Source: Pygmaiobacter massiliensis (GTDB lineage: Bacteria; Bacillota; Clostridia; Oscillospirales; Ruminococcaceae). Taken from it: a stretch of DNA of 64,000 nucleotides. Numbering within the stretch: position 1 is the stretch's first letter; every line of letters begins with the position of its first letter. Positions 16,623-24,365 of this stretch are shown here, one piece after another. The stretch covers positions 186,001-250,000 of the forward strand of contig JALFTI010000010.1 in NCBI GenBank assembly GCA_022778585.1, written 5' to 3'. The notes under the pieces were generated by a model. The model was not told the DNA's origin, ran no database searches, and saw nothing but the letters and a program-made list of their open reading frames with translations. Both the position numbers and the translations under genes were made by a program.

Positions 16623-17543
16623 TTACTTTACCATGCTGGCGATCTCGGCCGCAAAATCTTCCGACTTTTTCTCAATGCCTTCGCCTTTTTCGTACCGAAC
16701 AAACTTTACCACATCCAGCTTGCCGCCCAAAGCTTTGGCGGTATCGGCCAGATATTTGCCCACACTGCTGTGGTCGGTAGCCTTAACGAATTCCTGGTCC
16801 AGCAGGCAGTTCTCTTTAAAGAACTTGCCAATCTTGCCTTCCACCATTTTAGCCTTCACCTGTTCGGGCTTGCTGGCCATCTTCGGATCGCCTTCAATCT
16901 GGGCCATGAGAACCTTCTTTTCCTCTTCCAGCACGCTGGCAGGAACTTCAGACTCCCGTACATAGCCGGGATTTACAGCAGCAATCTGCATTGCTACATC
17001 CTTGCCGCACACAGCAAACTCCGGCTTGTCAGCCAGGTCGGTGTCAAACTGAACCAGCACTGCGTGGGTACCGCCGCCGTGAATATAGGAAACACAGTCG
17101 CCCTCAAAGCGGGTAAAACGGCGAATCTGGATATTTTCGCCAATAACCAGGACCTTGTCCTGACGGGCAGCTTCCACCGTATTGCCATCTGCCATTTTGC
17201 ACTCCAGCAAAGCAGCCAGATCAGCAGGGTTCTGCTCCACAATTACCTCTGCGACATCCTTAACAAAGGTCTTAAACAGCTCATTTTTAGCCACAAAGTC
17301 GGTCTCCGCGTTCACTTCCAGCGCAACGCCAACCTTCTTTTCAGTATCCACCGCAGCATACACCATGCCATCGGCAGCAATACGGCCAGCCTTCTTAGCC
17401 GAAGCAGCCAAGCCCTTCTCACGCAAAAACTCGACAGCCTTGTCAAAATCACCGTCGGAATTGGTCAGCGCCTTTTTGCAGTCCATCATGCCGCAGCCGG
17501 TCTGCTCGCGCAGTTTTTTTACATCAGATGCAGTAAAAGCCAT
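16623..17543 (-). CDS. tsf: Translation elongation factor Ts
   Basis: 306 residues. N-terminal UBA-like domain with VKKLREQTGCGMMDCKKAL, then the core domains with TDFVAKNE and the C-terminal FVRYEKGEG. EF-Ts recharges EF-Tu with GTP. AGGAGG lies 8 nt before the ATG. It follows rpsB by 44 bp, the classical rpsB-tsf operon, and ends in a terminator. Confidence 0.98.
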   Translation of the reverse strand: MAFTASDVKKLREQTGCGMMDCKKALTNSDGDFDKAVEFLREKGLAASAKKAGRIAADGMVYAAVDTEKKVGVALEVNAETDFVAKNELFKTFVKDVAEVIVEQNPADLAALLECKMADGNTVEAARQDKVLVIGENIQIRRFTRFEGDCVSYIHGGGTHAVLVQFDTDLADKPEFAVCGKDVAMQIAAVNPGYVRESEVPASVLEEEKKVLMAQIEGDPKMASKPEQVKAKMVEGKIGKFFKENCLLDQEFVKATDHSSVGKYLADTAKALGGKLDVVKFVRYEKGEGIEKKSEDFAAEIASMVK

Positions 17544-17587
17544 GGTAGTTTACCTCCTGTTTCGTGGTGTACATTCCTTGCCTGCAA

Positions 17588-18322
17588 TTAAGCCTCGGCG
17601 GAAGCCTCTTCAGCATGCTGCTCCTCAGCAGCGTCCTGCTGGCCCTGGCGGCCTTCCAGAACGGCATCTGCCATAGCACCAGAGATCAGTTTAACAGCGC
17701 GGATAGCATCGTCGTTACCGGGGATCACATAATCGATCTCGTCCGGGTTGCAGTTGGTGTCCACAATGGCAACAATGGGGATGTTCAGCTTGCGGGCTTC
17801 CGAAACGGCAATGCGCTCCTTGTGGGGGTCAACAATAAACATAGCCTTCGGCAGCTTGTTCATGTCCTTCACGCCGCCCAAAAACTTTTCCAGTTTTTCA
17901 ATCTCCAGCTCGTGCTTAACTACTTCCTTTTTGGGCAGCAGGTCAAAGGTGCCGTCTTCACGCATCTTCTTCAGCTGCTCCAAACGGTCAATCCGCTTGC
18001 GGATGGTACGGAAGTTGGTGAGGGTGCCGCCCAGCCAGCGAGCATTGATGTAGAACATGCCGCAGCGGGTCGCTTCTTCACGGATGGAGTCCTGAGCCTG
18101 CTTTTTGGTGCCAACAAACAGCACGGTGCCGCCGGCAGCAGCAGTGTCACGCACAAAATTATAAGCTTCATCCAGCATTTTCACGGTCTTCTGCAGATCG
18201 ATGATATAGATGCCGTTGCGCTCGGTGAAGATATATTTCTTCATCTTGGGGTTCCAGCGGCGGGTCTGGTGACCGAAATGCACGCCTGCTTCGAGAAGCT
18301 GTTTCATAGATACAACTGCCAT
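17588..18322 (-). CDS. rpsB: 30S ribosomal protein S2
   Basis: 244 residues from ATG 18322 (AGGAGG 8 nt upstream). Signatures [40 protein letters not shown] and [20 protein letters not shown] are present, with an acidic, low-complexity C-terminus ([14 protein letters not shown]). It is a structural component of the small subunit. Transcribed from 18440-18468 through a folded leader that may bind S2 for autoregulation. Confidence 0.98.
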   Translation of the reverse strand: MAVVSMKQLLEAGVHFGHQTRRWNPKMKKYIFTERNGIYIIDLQKTVKMLDEAYNFVRDTAAAGGTVLFVGTKKQAQDSIREEATRCGMFYINARWLGGTLTNFRTIRKRIDRLEQLKKMREDGTFDLLPKKEVVKHELEIEKLEKFLGGVKDMNKLPKAMFIVDPHKERIAVSEARKLNIPIVAIVDTNCNPDEIDYVIPGNDDAIRAVKLISGAMADAVLEGRQGQQDAAEEQHAEEASAEA

Positions 18323-18358
18323 AATAAAAGTCCTCCTAAAATAATGTTTTTCCACCGC

Positions 18359-18420
18359 ATTCCCGTTTACAAAGCAACCACCCACACCGGACAGTATGGG
18401 CACACTTGCTCCTTGGGAAT
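18359..18420 (-). promoter_or_regulatory. Folded rpsB leader, candidate S2 autoregulatory RNA
   Basis: In the minus-strand 5' UTR three nested stems form: ATTCCC/GGGAAT (outer), AGCAA/TTGCT (middle) and CCCATAC/GTGTGGG (inner, one G-U pair that is a mismatch on the plus strand). The leader runs ~110 nt from the promoter to the AGGAGG site. Ribosomal protein leaders commonly bind their product; that this one binds S2 is inference. Confidence 0.5.
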
Positions 18421-18439
18421 ACGTGCGTATTACTGGTAT

Positions 18440-18468
18440 AGTGTAGCACAACCCAAGCCTTAACACAA
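18440..18468 (-). promoter_or_regulatory. SigA-type promoter of rpsB-tsf
   Basis: TTGTGT, 17-nt spacer, TACACT on the minus strand, overlapping the very end of the preceding gap after ylmC. Confidence 0.6.
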
Positions 18469-18475
18469 GCTTTTT

Positions 18476-18751
18476 TTAAAATTTAATGGGCTTTTTTTGC
18501 CGTTGGGCCACTCTTGCAGGTAGTGTCCGTACCAGTATAGCATCCTGCCCAATGGTTGCAATCTCCTGCCAGGGAATTTTAATATCTTCTTCCCTGCCAA
18601 GCAGGCCGAACCAGCGAAGTTTGCCGTAAATGATCAATTCCGTCACCTGCGAGGTAACCTCGTCAATATTCAGGTCATCCACTCTGCCAAGGTTTGCACC
18701 ACTCAACAGACTGATTACATCCTTATCGCAAAGTTCAAGCAAACTGATCAT
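18476..18751 (-). CDS. ylmC: YlmC/YmxH-family sporulation-associated PRC-barrel protein
   Basis: 91 residues from ATG 18751, chosen because the family starts near MISLLELCDKDVISL; an in-frame ATG 60 bp upstream exists. The residues NLGRVDDL and WQEIATIGQDAILVR match the PRC-barrel YlmC/YmxH group, conserved in endospore formers with no defined biochemical role. The ribosome site is weak (AAAGAAA). It lies between pspA and rpsB, all on the minus strand. Confidence 0.82.
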   Translation of the reverse strand: MISLLELCDKDVISLLSGANLGRVDDLNIDEVTSQVTELIIYGKLRWFGLLGREEDIKIPWQEIATIGQDAILVRTLPARVAQRQKKPIKF

Positions 18752-18840
18752 TTTTTCTTTTGCCGCCTTTCCGCCCTGGCTGGGCACACCTATCCTATCC
18801 TTATGCAGCAAAAAGCCCGTTCGGTACTATTCTGGCCAGA

Positions 18841-18873
18841 AAAAGAAAAAGGAGCCTATTGCTCCTTTTTCTT
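18841..18873 (-). terminator. Terminator after pspA
   Basis: AAGAAAAAGGAGC pairs with GCTCCTTTTTCTT across CTATT. Confidence 0.85.
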
Positions 18874-18902
18874 ACAATTTCTTACAAAGCGCCCGCGCCA
18901 GT

Positions 18903-19583
18903 TTACAGCCCAAGTTCTTTTTTCAATTTTGCCAATTCATCATCCACCGCAGCGGAAGAAGAATTGTACTTTTCTTCCAGTTTTTTGGCCTCATCTACCG
19001 GTTCCTGGTTCAGCTGTGCCATGGCATTGGCTTCATCCAGCATTTTGTTGGCCTTTTCTTCCATCCGGTCAAAAGCGCTCATCGCATTCTGCGCACGGTC
19101 GGCGGTAGGGGCCACCTTGTTTAATTTTTCCTGTGTTTTGGCAACCGACACCTTGGCCTTAATAGCCTCGCGCCGTCCTTTCAGGTCCTGAATATCTGCC
19201 GTCAGTTTATCATGCATCTGGCGCATTTTAACAGCATTCTCATGTGCCGCGTCATAAGCTTCCTGCAGCCGGGCAGCGTTTTCTTCCAGCTTCTGCTTTT
19301 TTTCCAAGAAAACTCGGGCGTCCGCCTCGCTGCCAGCAGTCAGCGCTTTTTTGGCCAGGTCGGTGTACCGGGCAATTTCGGCCGCATTATCATCCACCAA
19401 ACGCTTCGTGCGGGTTTCTTCCGCCATTACACCTGCAGTTTCGCGCTTTACCTCGGCCAAATCTTCGGTCATATCCCGTAAATACTGGTCGATCATCTTG
19501 GAGGGATCCTCCATCCTGTCCAGCACCTCGTTGATGTTGGCTTTCACAATATCGCTGAATCTTGCAAGAATACTCAATTTCAT
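18903..19583 (-). CDS. PspA/IM30 (ESCRT-III-like) membrane stress protein
   Basis: 226 residues, almost entirely charged coiled coil (heptads ~25-190), beginning MKLSILARFSDIVKANINEVLDRMEDP, the classical PspA start. PspA/IM30 proteins polymerise on damaged or stressed membranes. AAGGAGTGT precedes the start. The upstream gene in the same direction is a Gly-rich membrane protein (19644-20711); a palindromic operator sits in their common promoter, consistent with stress-responsive control. Confidence 0.93.
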   Translation of the reverse strand: MKLSILARFSDIVKANINEVLDRMEDPSKMIDQYLRDMTEDLAEVKRETAGVMAEETRTKRLVDDNAAEIARYTDLAKKALTAGSEADARVFLEKKQKLEENAARLQEAYDAAHENAVKMRQMHDKLTADIQDLKGRREAIKAKVSVAKTQEKLNKVAPTADRAQNAMSAFDRMEEKANKMLDEANAMAQLNQEPVDEAKKLEEKYNSSSAAVDDELAKLKKELGL

Positions 19584-19643
19584 ACACTCCTTTTTATTTG
19601 GTCTATTAAACAGCGCAAGCCGCTGAATCTCACTGCTATTTCA

Positions 19644-20711
19644 TCACGAGGATGATTCGTCCGAACCCTCATATTTTTTGGCAAGCTCTTCCGCTTCGGT
19701 ATCCCCAAACTGTTCCAGTGGGGTATTCAAAATGGTTTCGGTTTCCTTTGCCTTCTGTGCAGCTGCCTGCCGCCGCTGCCAGAAAACCAGCAAAATAAGC
19801 GCTATCAACAGGCATACGCCAAAAATTACGGCTACCCAAAGCCAGGGAGAGTGGGTAATCTCCATCATCCGCTCGCCGGCATCCTGGAATGCTTTGGCAA
19901 AATAGGTACTCTCATCCAGTGAAGTATCGTAATAATACCGGTCCAGGTAGTCCATCAAAATATCGGCGGCCTCATCATCTACCACCGTTTTTGCCTGGGT
20001 GCCGCACACATACCGGTACATATAAGAGCCAGGATTGCCTTCCCACTCAAAAAAGACCAGCAAAAGATGGGCTTCATCGGTGAAAAGCTGGTCATATAGC
20101 TCATTTGCAAATGCATCCAGCTGCTCAACAGTAGGGCAATGTGTCCCCTCCACCGTATCAGTAAGATACAAATAGGGCTGAACACCGGTCTGCCGGTAAA
20201 AGCTTTTCAATCCATTGACCAGCGTGGTTTTATTGCTGATCCACCCCAACTCATCGGTATAATATTCGGTTTCATTTACACTGCCGGCCGGCAGAGGCTC
20301 GCGTTTAATGGTAGATTTCGTGATAGAGCTGGCGGAACTGCCCGATGGTGCATCGGCAAAAATGCCGCCGAACACCGCCACAAACAGCACCACAATAATA
20401 ACCAATAAAACAGCCGTTGTTCCGCACCCATTATTTCGGCCGCGGTAAGGCGCTCCGCCAGGCCCTCCGGCAGGGGGCGTGCCCCAAAATCTGCCATAGC
20501 TTGGCCGGCCGAAAAATATAGTGGTATTGTGCGGCCTGGGCGGTGGCGAAGAATGAAAACCGCCGCTGGAAAAGCCGCCTCTTCCGCTGGAAAAGCCGCC
20601 AAAATTACCGCGGCCGCTGGAGAAACCGCCCCCAACGCGCCCACCGGAAGAACGGCCGCCACCAAATCCTCCACCGGAAGAACGGCCACCGCCGCCTCCG
20701 CCTCTGCCCAT
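19644..20711 (-). CDS. Gly-rich membrane protein with TPM-like extracytoplasmic domain
   Basis: 355 residues from ATG 20711 (GGGGG 7 nt upstream). Residues 1-60 are a Gly/Ser/Arg-rich repeat tract. A membrane segment (~100-120, AVLLVIIVVLFVAVFGGIF) precedes a TPM-like globular domain (~150-290) with LVNGLKSFYRQTGVQPYLYL and LVFFEWEG. A second membrane segment (~300-325) and an acidic tail (EELAKKYEGSDESSS) follow. TPM proteins of the YgcG/Psb32 type go with membrane maintenance, and linkage to pspA supports that. The N-terminal Gly-rich part, presumed cytoplasmic, is unusual. Confidence 0.7.
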   Translation of the reverse strand: MGRGGGGGGRSSGGGFGGGRSSGGRVGGGFSSGRGNFGGFSSGRGGFSSGGFHSSPPPRPHNTTIFFGRPSYGRFWGTPPAGGPGGAPYRGRNNGCGTTAVLLVIIVVLFVAVFGGIFADAPSGSSASSITKSTIKREPLPAGSVNETEYYTDELGWISNKTTLVNGLKSFYRQTGVQPYLYLTDTVEGTHCPTVEQLDAFANELYDQLFTDEAHLLLVFFEWEGNPGSYMYRYVCGTQAKTVVDDEAADILMDYLDRYYYDTSLDESTYFAKAFQDAGERMMEITHSPWLWVAVIFGVCLLIALILLVFWQRRQAAAQKAKETETILNTPLEQFGDTEAEELAKKYEGSDESSS

Positions 20712-20796
20712 AATATACCCCCCTGTCATTTTTTCATAAAATAAAAACGCGCACAGCTGACCCTATCCGTTTACTGCCAGCTTTTTATTGCTTATC

Positions 20797-20825
20797 ATTT
20801 TACCATAAAAGTTATGGTTTGTCAT
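20797..20825 (-). promoter_or_regulatory. Promoter plus perfect palindromic operator for the pspA operon
   Basis: Minus strand ATGACA, 17-nt spacer, TAAAAT. The spacer is almost filled by ACCATAA-AAG-TTATGGT (20802-20818), a perfect 7-bp inverted repeat lying between -35 and -10, where a repressor would block polymerase. Confidence 0.55.
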
Positions 20826-21263
20826 TATCATGGTATATGGCATACTGCATATATACTATATACATTTTTGAGGTTATAAGCTAGATAGGATTTTTCTTGC
20901 ATATAACCGTCGATTATGCCATAATGAGTGTAATAAAAAATATGCACCGTTCAATTGTTTTCTCACACCGTTTTTCTTATTCCTGTTTTTTGTTCTAAAA
21001 CGCAAAAATCCAAATAGATTTTCCCAGCATTTCAAAGTTTTTTCTCCTTGGTAAGCTCTGCAATTGCTGAAATTTTTTACACAAGGGTGGTACGAAAACA
21101 GGATTTTTGTGTGTTATCCTGCCAAAGCACCGGATAGCTTTTTATTTTTCTTATATGTAGTTTCGGTTGATTAAACGCCTTAAGTTGCTTTCGAATCTGG
21201 TTTTTCTTTGCTTTTATAAAATGCCCTACGGGCTTAGCCGCTTTTTTCAATGGAGAAAATTTT
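20826..21263. other. AT-rich gap before the rRNA methyltransferase gene
   Basis: About 440 bp, AT-rich. A GGGTGGTAC string at 21086-21094 resembles a T-box fragment but nothing around it supports one. A small GCCC/GGGC hairpin (21222-21232) lies just before the next ribosome site. Otherwise nothing recognised. Confidence 0.4.
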
Positions 21264-22433
21264 ATGAGCGAAACAAGCGAAAAGTTTCATTGTGCCGCCC
21301 ACCGGCATAACTGTGGTGGATGCCAGCTTTTGGATCTTTCCTATCGGGAACAGCTCGAGCAAAAGCAAGCACTGGCCAACCGCTTATTGGGGCGTTTCGT
21401 ACGGCCCGAGCCTATTTTACAGGCTGAAAACCCATTATATTATCGCTGCAAGGTAACCCGCACTTTTGCCCAAGGCCGGGATGGCCGATTGCACTGGGGG
21501 CTTTATGCTGCCGGCAGCCACCGTGTACTGGAACAGACCGATTGCCTGTTGGAAGACCCATTGGCCGCCGCTGCCGCCAATGCGGCCTGTAAGGCCGCCG
21601 CACAATGCCGGTATGAGGGGTTCCAGGAGGACCGTCAAACAGGGCTTATTCGCCATGTATTGGTCCGCCGCGGAATTGCAACCGGCCAGATTATGGTTAT
21701 TTTGGTAGCAGTAACCGACCGCTTACCTTCCTCCCGCCGTTTTGTGGAACTGGTTTTGCAAAACTGCCCACAGGTGACCACAATTGTTTTAAACCAAAAC
21801 AATCGGCGCACCAGTGCGGTTTTGGGCGACCGTTTTAAAACACTTTACGGACCCGGACACATTTTGGACGAGCTTTGCGGCTGCCGTTTTGTCATTTCAC
21901 CCGGTTCTTTTTACCAGGTTAATCCTATGCAAACGGAAAAGCTTTACCGTACCGCCATGGAATTTGGCCAACTGGAAAACTGCCGCTTGGCCTTGGACGC
22001 TTATTGCGGCACCGGAACCATCGGTCTTGTAGCAGCAAAAAATGGCGCACAGGCCGTTATGGGGGTGGAATCCAACCCCAATGCTGTTCGCGATGCTTTA
22101 ACGAACGCCAAAAAAAACCATATTCAAAATATTCGTTTTTTTGCGCAGGATGCAGGCACTTTTCTGGCTAAGCTGGCACAAGATGCCGAATTGCCGAAAC
22201 CGGACCTGATTTTTATGGACCCGCCCCGTGCCGGCAGCAGTGAGGTGTTTTTGCAAGCGGTGTGCAAAATAGCGCCGCGCCGCGTGGTATATATCTCCTG
22301 CGACCCATCTACCCAAGCCCGCGACCTGCAGGTTTTGTGCAAAAAGTACTACCAGGCAGAGCGTATTCGTCCGGTAGATATGTTCCCTTTTACCCGCCAT
22401 TTAGAAACGGTTGCCGTTTTAAGCCGCCGGTAA
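21264..22433 (+). CDS. 23S rRNA (uracil-5-)-methyltransferase, RlmD/RlmCD type
   Basis: 389 residues. N-terminal iron-sulfur cysteines Cys10, Cys17 and Cys20 (HNCGGCQLL) with a later Cys at CLLEDP; a Rossmann methyltransferase domain (DAYCGTGTIGL, MGVESNPNAV, FMDPPRAG) and the catalytic Cys in YISCDPSTQARDL. It methylates C5 of uridine in 23S rRNA using SAM. The family usually runs ~450 residues with an N-terminal TRAM domain; this one lacks it. TGGAGAA precedes the start. Confidence 0.92.
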   Translation: MSETSEKFHCAAHRHNCGGCQLLDLSYREQLEQKQALANRLLGRFVRPEPILQAENPLYYRCKVTRTFAQGRDGRLHWGLYAAGSHRVLEQTDCLLEDPLAAAAANAACKAAAQCRYEGFQEDRQTGLIRHVLVRRGIATGQIMVILVAVTDRLPSSRRFVELVLQNCPQVTTIVLNQNNRRTSAVLGDRFKTLYGPGHILDELCGCRFVISPGSFYQVNPMQTEKLYRTAMEFGQLENCRLALDAYCGTGTIGLVAAKNGAQAVMGVESNPNAVRDALTNAKKNHIQNIRFFAQDAGTFLAKLAQDAELPKPDLIFMDPPRAGSSEVFLQAVCKIAPRRVVYISCDPSTQARDLQVLCKKYYQAERIRPVDMFPFTRHLETVAVLSRR

Positions 22434-22438
22434 TGGGA

Positions 22439-22468
22439 AGGCTAAACAAACCATTGTTTGCCTTTTCA
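22439..22468 (+). terminator. Terminator-like hairpin after the rRNA methyltransferase
   Basis: AAGGC/GCCTT and AACAA/TTGTT arms with small bulges, followed by TTTC. Confidence 0.55.
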
Positions 22469-22548
22469 AAAATATAACATTTTTGTCCGTAATGCTGCGG
22501 CTTTAAGCTGCAGTTGAGATCTATCTGTCAGGCAAAGGAGTGTTTACC

Positions 22549-23760
22549 ATGAAGTACGATTTTACCTCCATTCTGGAGCGCCACAACCACGACGCCATCG
22601 CCGTGGACGGACTGGGCACAATGCCCAACTTTGCACCGGACCCGCCCAAGGAAGGGTTCGATGTAATTCCCATGTGGATCGCGGATATGAACTTTCCCAC
22701 GGTTCCCACCATTCCACAGGCGATTATTGAGCGGGTACAGCACCCTGCCTACGGCTATTTCTCCCCCACCGATGAATACTTCCAGTCCATTATAAAATGG
22801 CAGGCCACCCGTAACGGCGTGCAGGGCTTAACCCCCGAATGTATTGGCTATGAAAACGGCGTATTGGGCGGCCTTGTTTCCGCCCTGACCAGCTTTGCTG
22901 CCCCGGGTGATGCGGTGCTTCTGCACAGCCCCACCTATATTGGGTTTACCAAATCCATTACCAATTGTGGTTACCGAATTGTACATACCCCCCTGGTGTT
23001 GGATGAAGAAGGCGTTTGGCGGATGGATTACGAGGACATGGACGCCAAACTGAAAGCCAATAAAATTCATGTGGCCGTTTTCTGCAGCCCGCATAACCCC
23101 TGCGGCCGTGTGTGGGAAAAGTGGGAGATTGAAAAGGCCATGGAGGTTTACAAAGCAAACGACTGCCTGGTCATTTCGGATGAAATTTGGTCCGATTTAA
23201 TTTTGGAAGGCCACAAACACATTCCCACCCAATCGGTCAGCGAAGACGCCCGCAACCGCACCGTTGCGCTGTATGCCCCCAGCAAAACCTTTAATCTGGC
23301 TGGTTTGGTTGGCAGCTACCATATCATTTATAACTCTTACCTGCGCGACCGAGTTCTGGCAAAAAGCTCGAAATGCCACTACAATGATATGAATGTGCTG
23401 TCCATGCATGCCCTGATTGGCGCCTATAAGCAGGAAGGCTATGAATGGCTGGATGAACTGCGCCAGGTTTTGACCGAAAATGTCAATTACGCCTGCGACT
23501 ATATCCAAAAGCACTTTAAAGGCGTTTCGGTTCAAAAACCCCAGGGCACCTATATGTTGTTCTTGGACTGCACCGAATGGTGTGAAACCCATGGCAAAAC
23601 AATCGACCAGCTGCAGAAAGCTGGCTGGGATGTAGGTGTAGCCTGGCAGGATGGCCGCATTTTCCATGGTCCCTGCGCAATCCGCATGAACCTTGCTTTG
23701 CCGCTGAGCCGTGTAAAAGAAGCTTTTGACCGGCTGGACCGCTATGTTTTCAATGCATAA
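22549..23760 (+). CDS. MalY/PatB-type aminotransferase (cystathionine beta-lyase)
   Basis: 403 residues from ATG 22549 (AAAGGAG, 8 nt). A fold type I PLP enzyme: VIPMWIADMNF, HSPTYIGF, FCSPHNPCGRVW, SDEIWSDL and the PLP-lysine motif SKTFNLAG. MalY/PatB proteins cleave C-S bonds in cystathionine or cysteine conjugates, giving homocysteine or sulfide. A role in sulfur amino acid metabolism fits the methionine genes elsewhere in the window, but there is no direct linkage. Confidence 0.92.
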   Translation: MKYDFTSILERHNHDAIAVDGLGTMPNFAPDPPKEGFDVIPMWIADMNFPTVPTIPQAIIERVQHPAYGYFSPTDEYFQSIIKWQATRNGVQGLTPECIGYENGVLGGLVSALTSFAAPGDAVLLHSPTYIGFTKSITNCGYRIVHTPLVLDEEGVWRMDYEDMDAKLKANKIHVAVFCSPHNPCGRVWEKWEIEKAMEVYKANDCLVISDEIWSDLILEGHKHIPTQSVSEDARNRTVALYAPSKTFNLAGLVGSYHIIYNSYLRDRVLAKSSKCHYNDMNVLSMHALIGAYKQEGYEWLDELRQVLTENVNYACDYIQKHFKGVSVQKPQGTYMLFLDCTEWCETHGKTIDQLQKAGWDVGVAWQDGRIFHGPCAIRMNLALPLSRVKEAFDRLDRYVFNA

Positions 23761-23811
23761 GCGCAATACATCTTGCTCTTGGGCTGTGCTTTTGTAACAC
23801 AGCAGCCTTTC

Positions 23812-23842
23812 AAAAGGCCCCCGTATTGGGGGCCTTTTGTGT
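23812..23842 (+). terminator. Terminator after the MalY-like gene
   Basis: AAAAGGCCCCC pairs with GGGGGCCTTTT across GTATT. Confidence 0.92.
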
Positions 23843-24110
23843 TATTTCTTGGTACCATAACACCTTTGGCATGCATGGTACTTTTACATTTTTTGCTTTT
23901 GGGCGTAAAACGCCCAAAAACGAAAAGCCTATTTTGATGAAAGACAAATGATAGGAAACAAAAATTTGCGACAAGTGGTTGGCCTTTGTTAAGAAATTCT
24001 ACTGGTGTGAGGCCGTAAAAGCAGACATTGGCTGGTGTTTTTTGTGCCGTAATGGCTTTGATGGGCCAAACCAATTTGGCTTACGAAAGCTTAGGTACAG
24101 AAAAAATGCA
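23843..24110. other. Intergenic gap, nothing recognised
   Basis: Between convergent genes. A short GCCAAA/TTTGGC hairpin (24064-24079) is the only structure seen. Confidence 0.4.
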
Positions 24111-24160
24111 AAAGGGGGGCAAAGCAAGCCGACAAGGCTTGCTTTGCCCCCCCTTTAAAC
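24111..24160 (-). terminator. Very long GC-rich hairpin, probable pgcA terminator
   Basis: AAAGGGGGGCAAAGCAAGCC (24111-24130) pairs with 24136-24156 over 20 positions with one bulged C and a 5-nt loop. On the minus strand it is followed by TTTTGCATTTTTT. It lies ~205 bp downstream of the pgcA stop. Confidence 0.65.
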
Positions 24161-24365
24161 AGTTTGTGCGCAAATTCACTGTCTATGGCCAAACCGTTCA
24201 TTTTTACATTGCGCCAGCTTTACCCGAAACTTTTGTTTTGGAAAAGCCGCAGTTTTTCTTTTTATTGCGCCTGATTTCGTCGCGCTTGCTAAATGCACAC
24301 TCGAAAAGCAGCTTTGAAAAGCAGGCTGCTGTCGATACTGCATTCACCGCAAACGCTTCGCTATT

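Noticed and set aside
16467-17591. A 374-codon plus-strand frame over tsf
   Set aside because: Antisense shadow of the EF-Ts gene, crossing its terminator, with no domain motif.
20529-20711. Tandem GGC/GCC-rich repeats as a DNA repeat element or CRISPR-like array
   Set aside because: They are the codons of the Gly/Ser/Arg-rich N-terminus of the 19644-20711 gene; there are no spacers and no fixed unit length. No CRISPR array was found anywhere in the window.
21086-21094. GGGTGGTAC resembling a T-box before the rRNA methyltransferase gene
   Set aside because: No Stem I motifs, no antiterminator/terminator pair nearby and the downstream gene is not an aminoacylation or amino acid gene.
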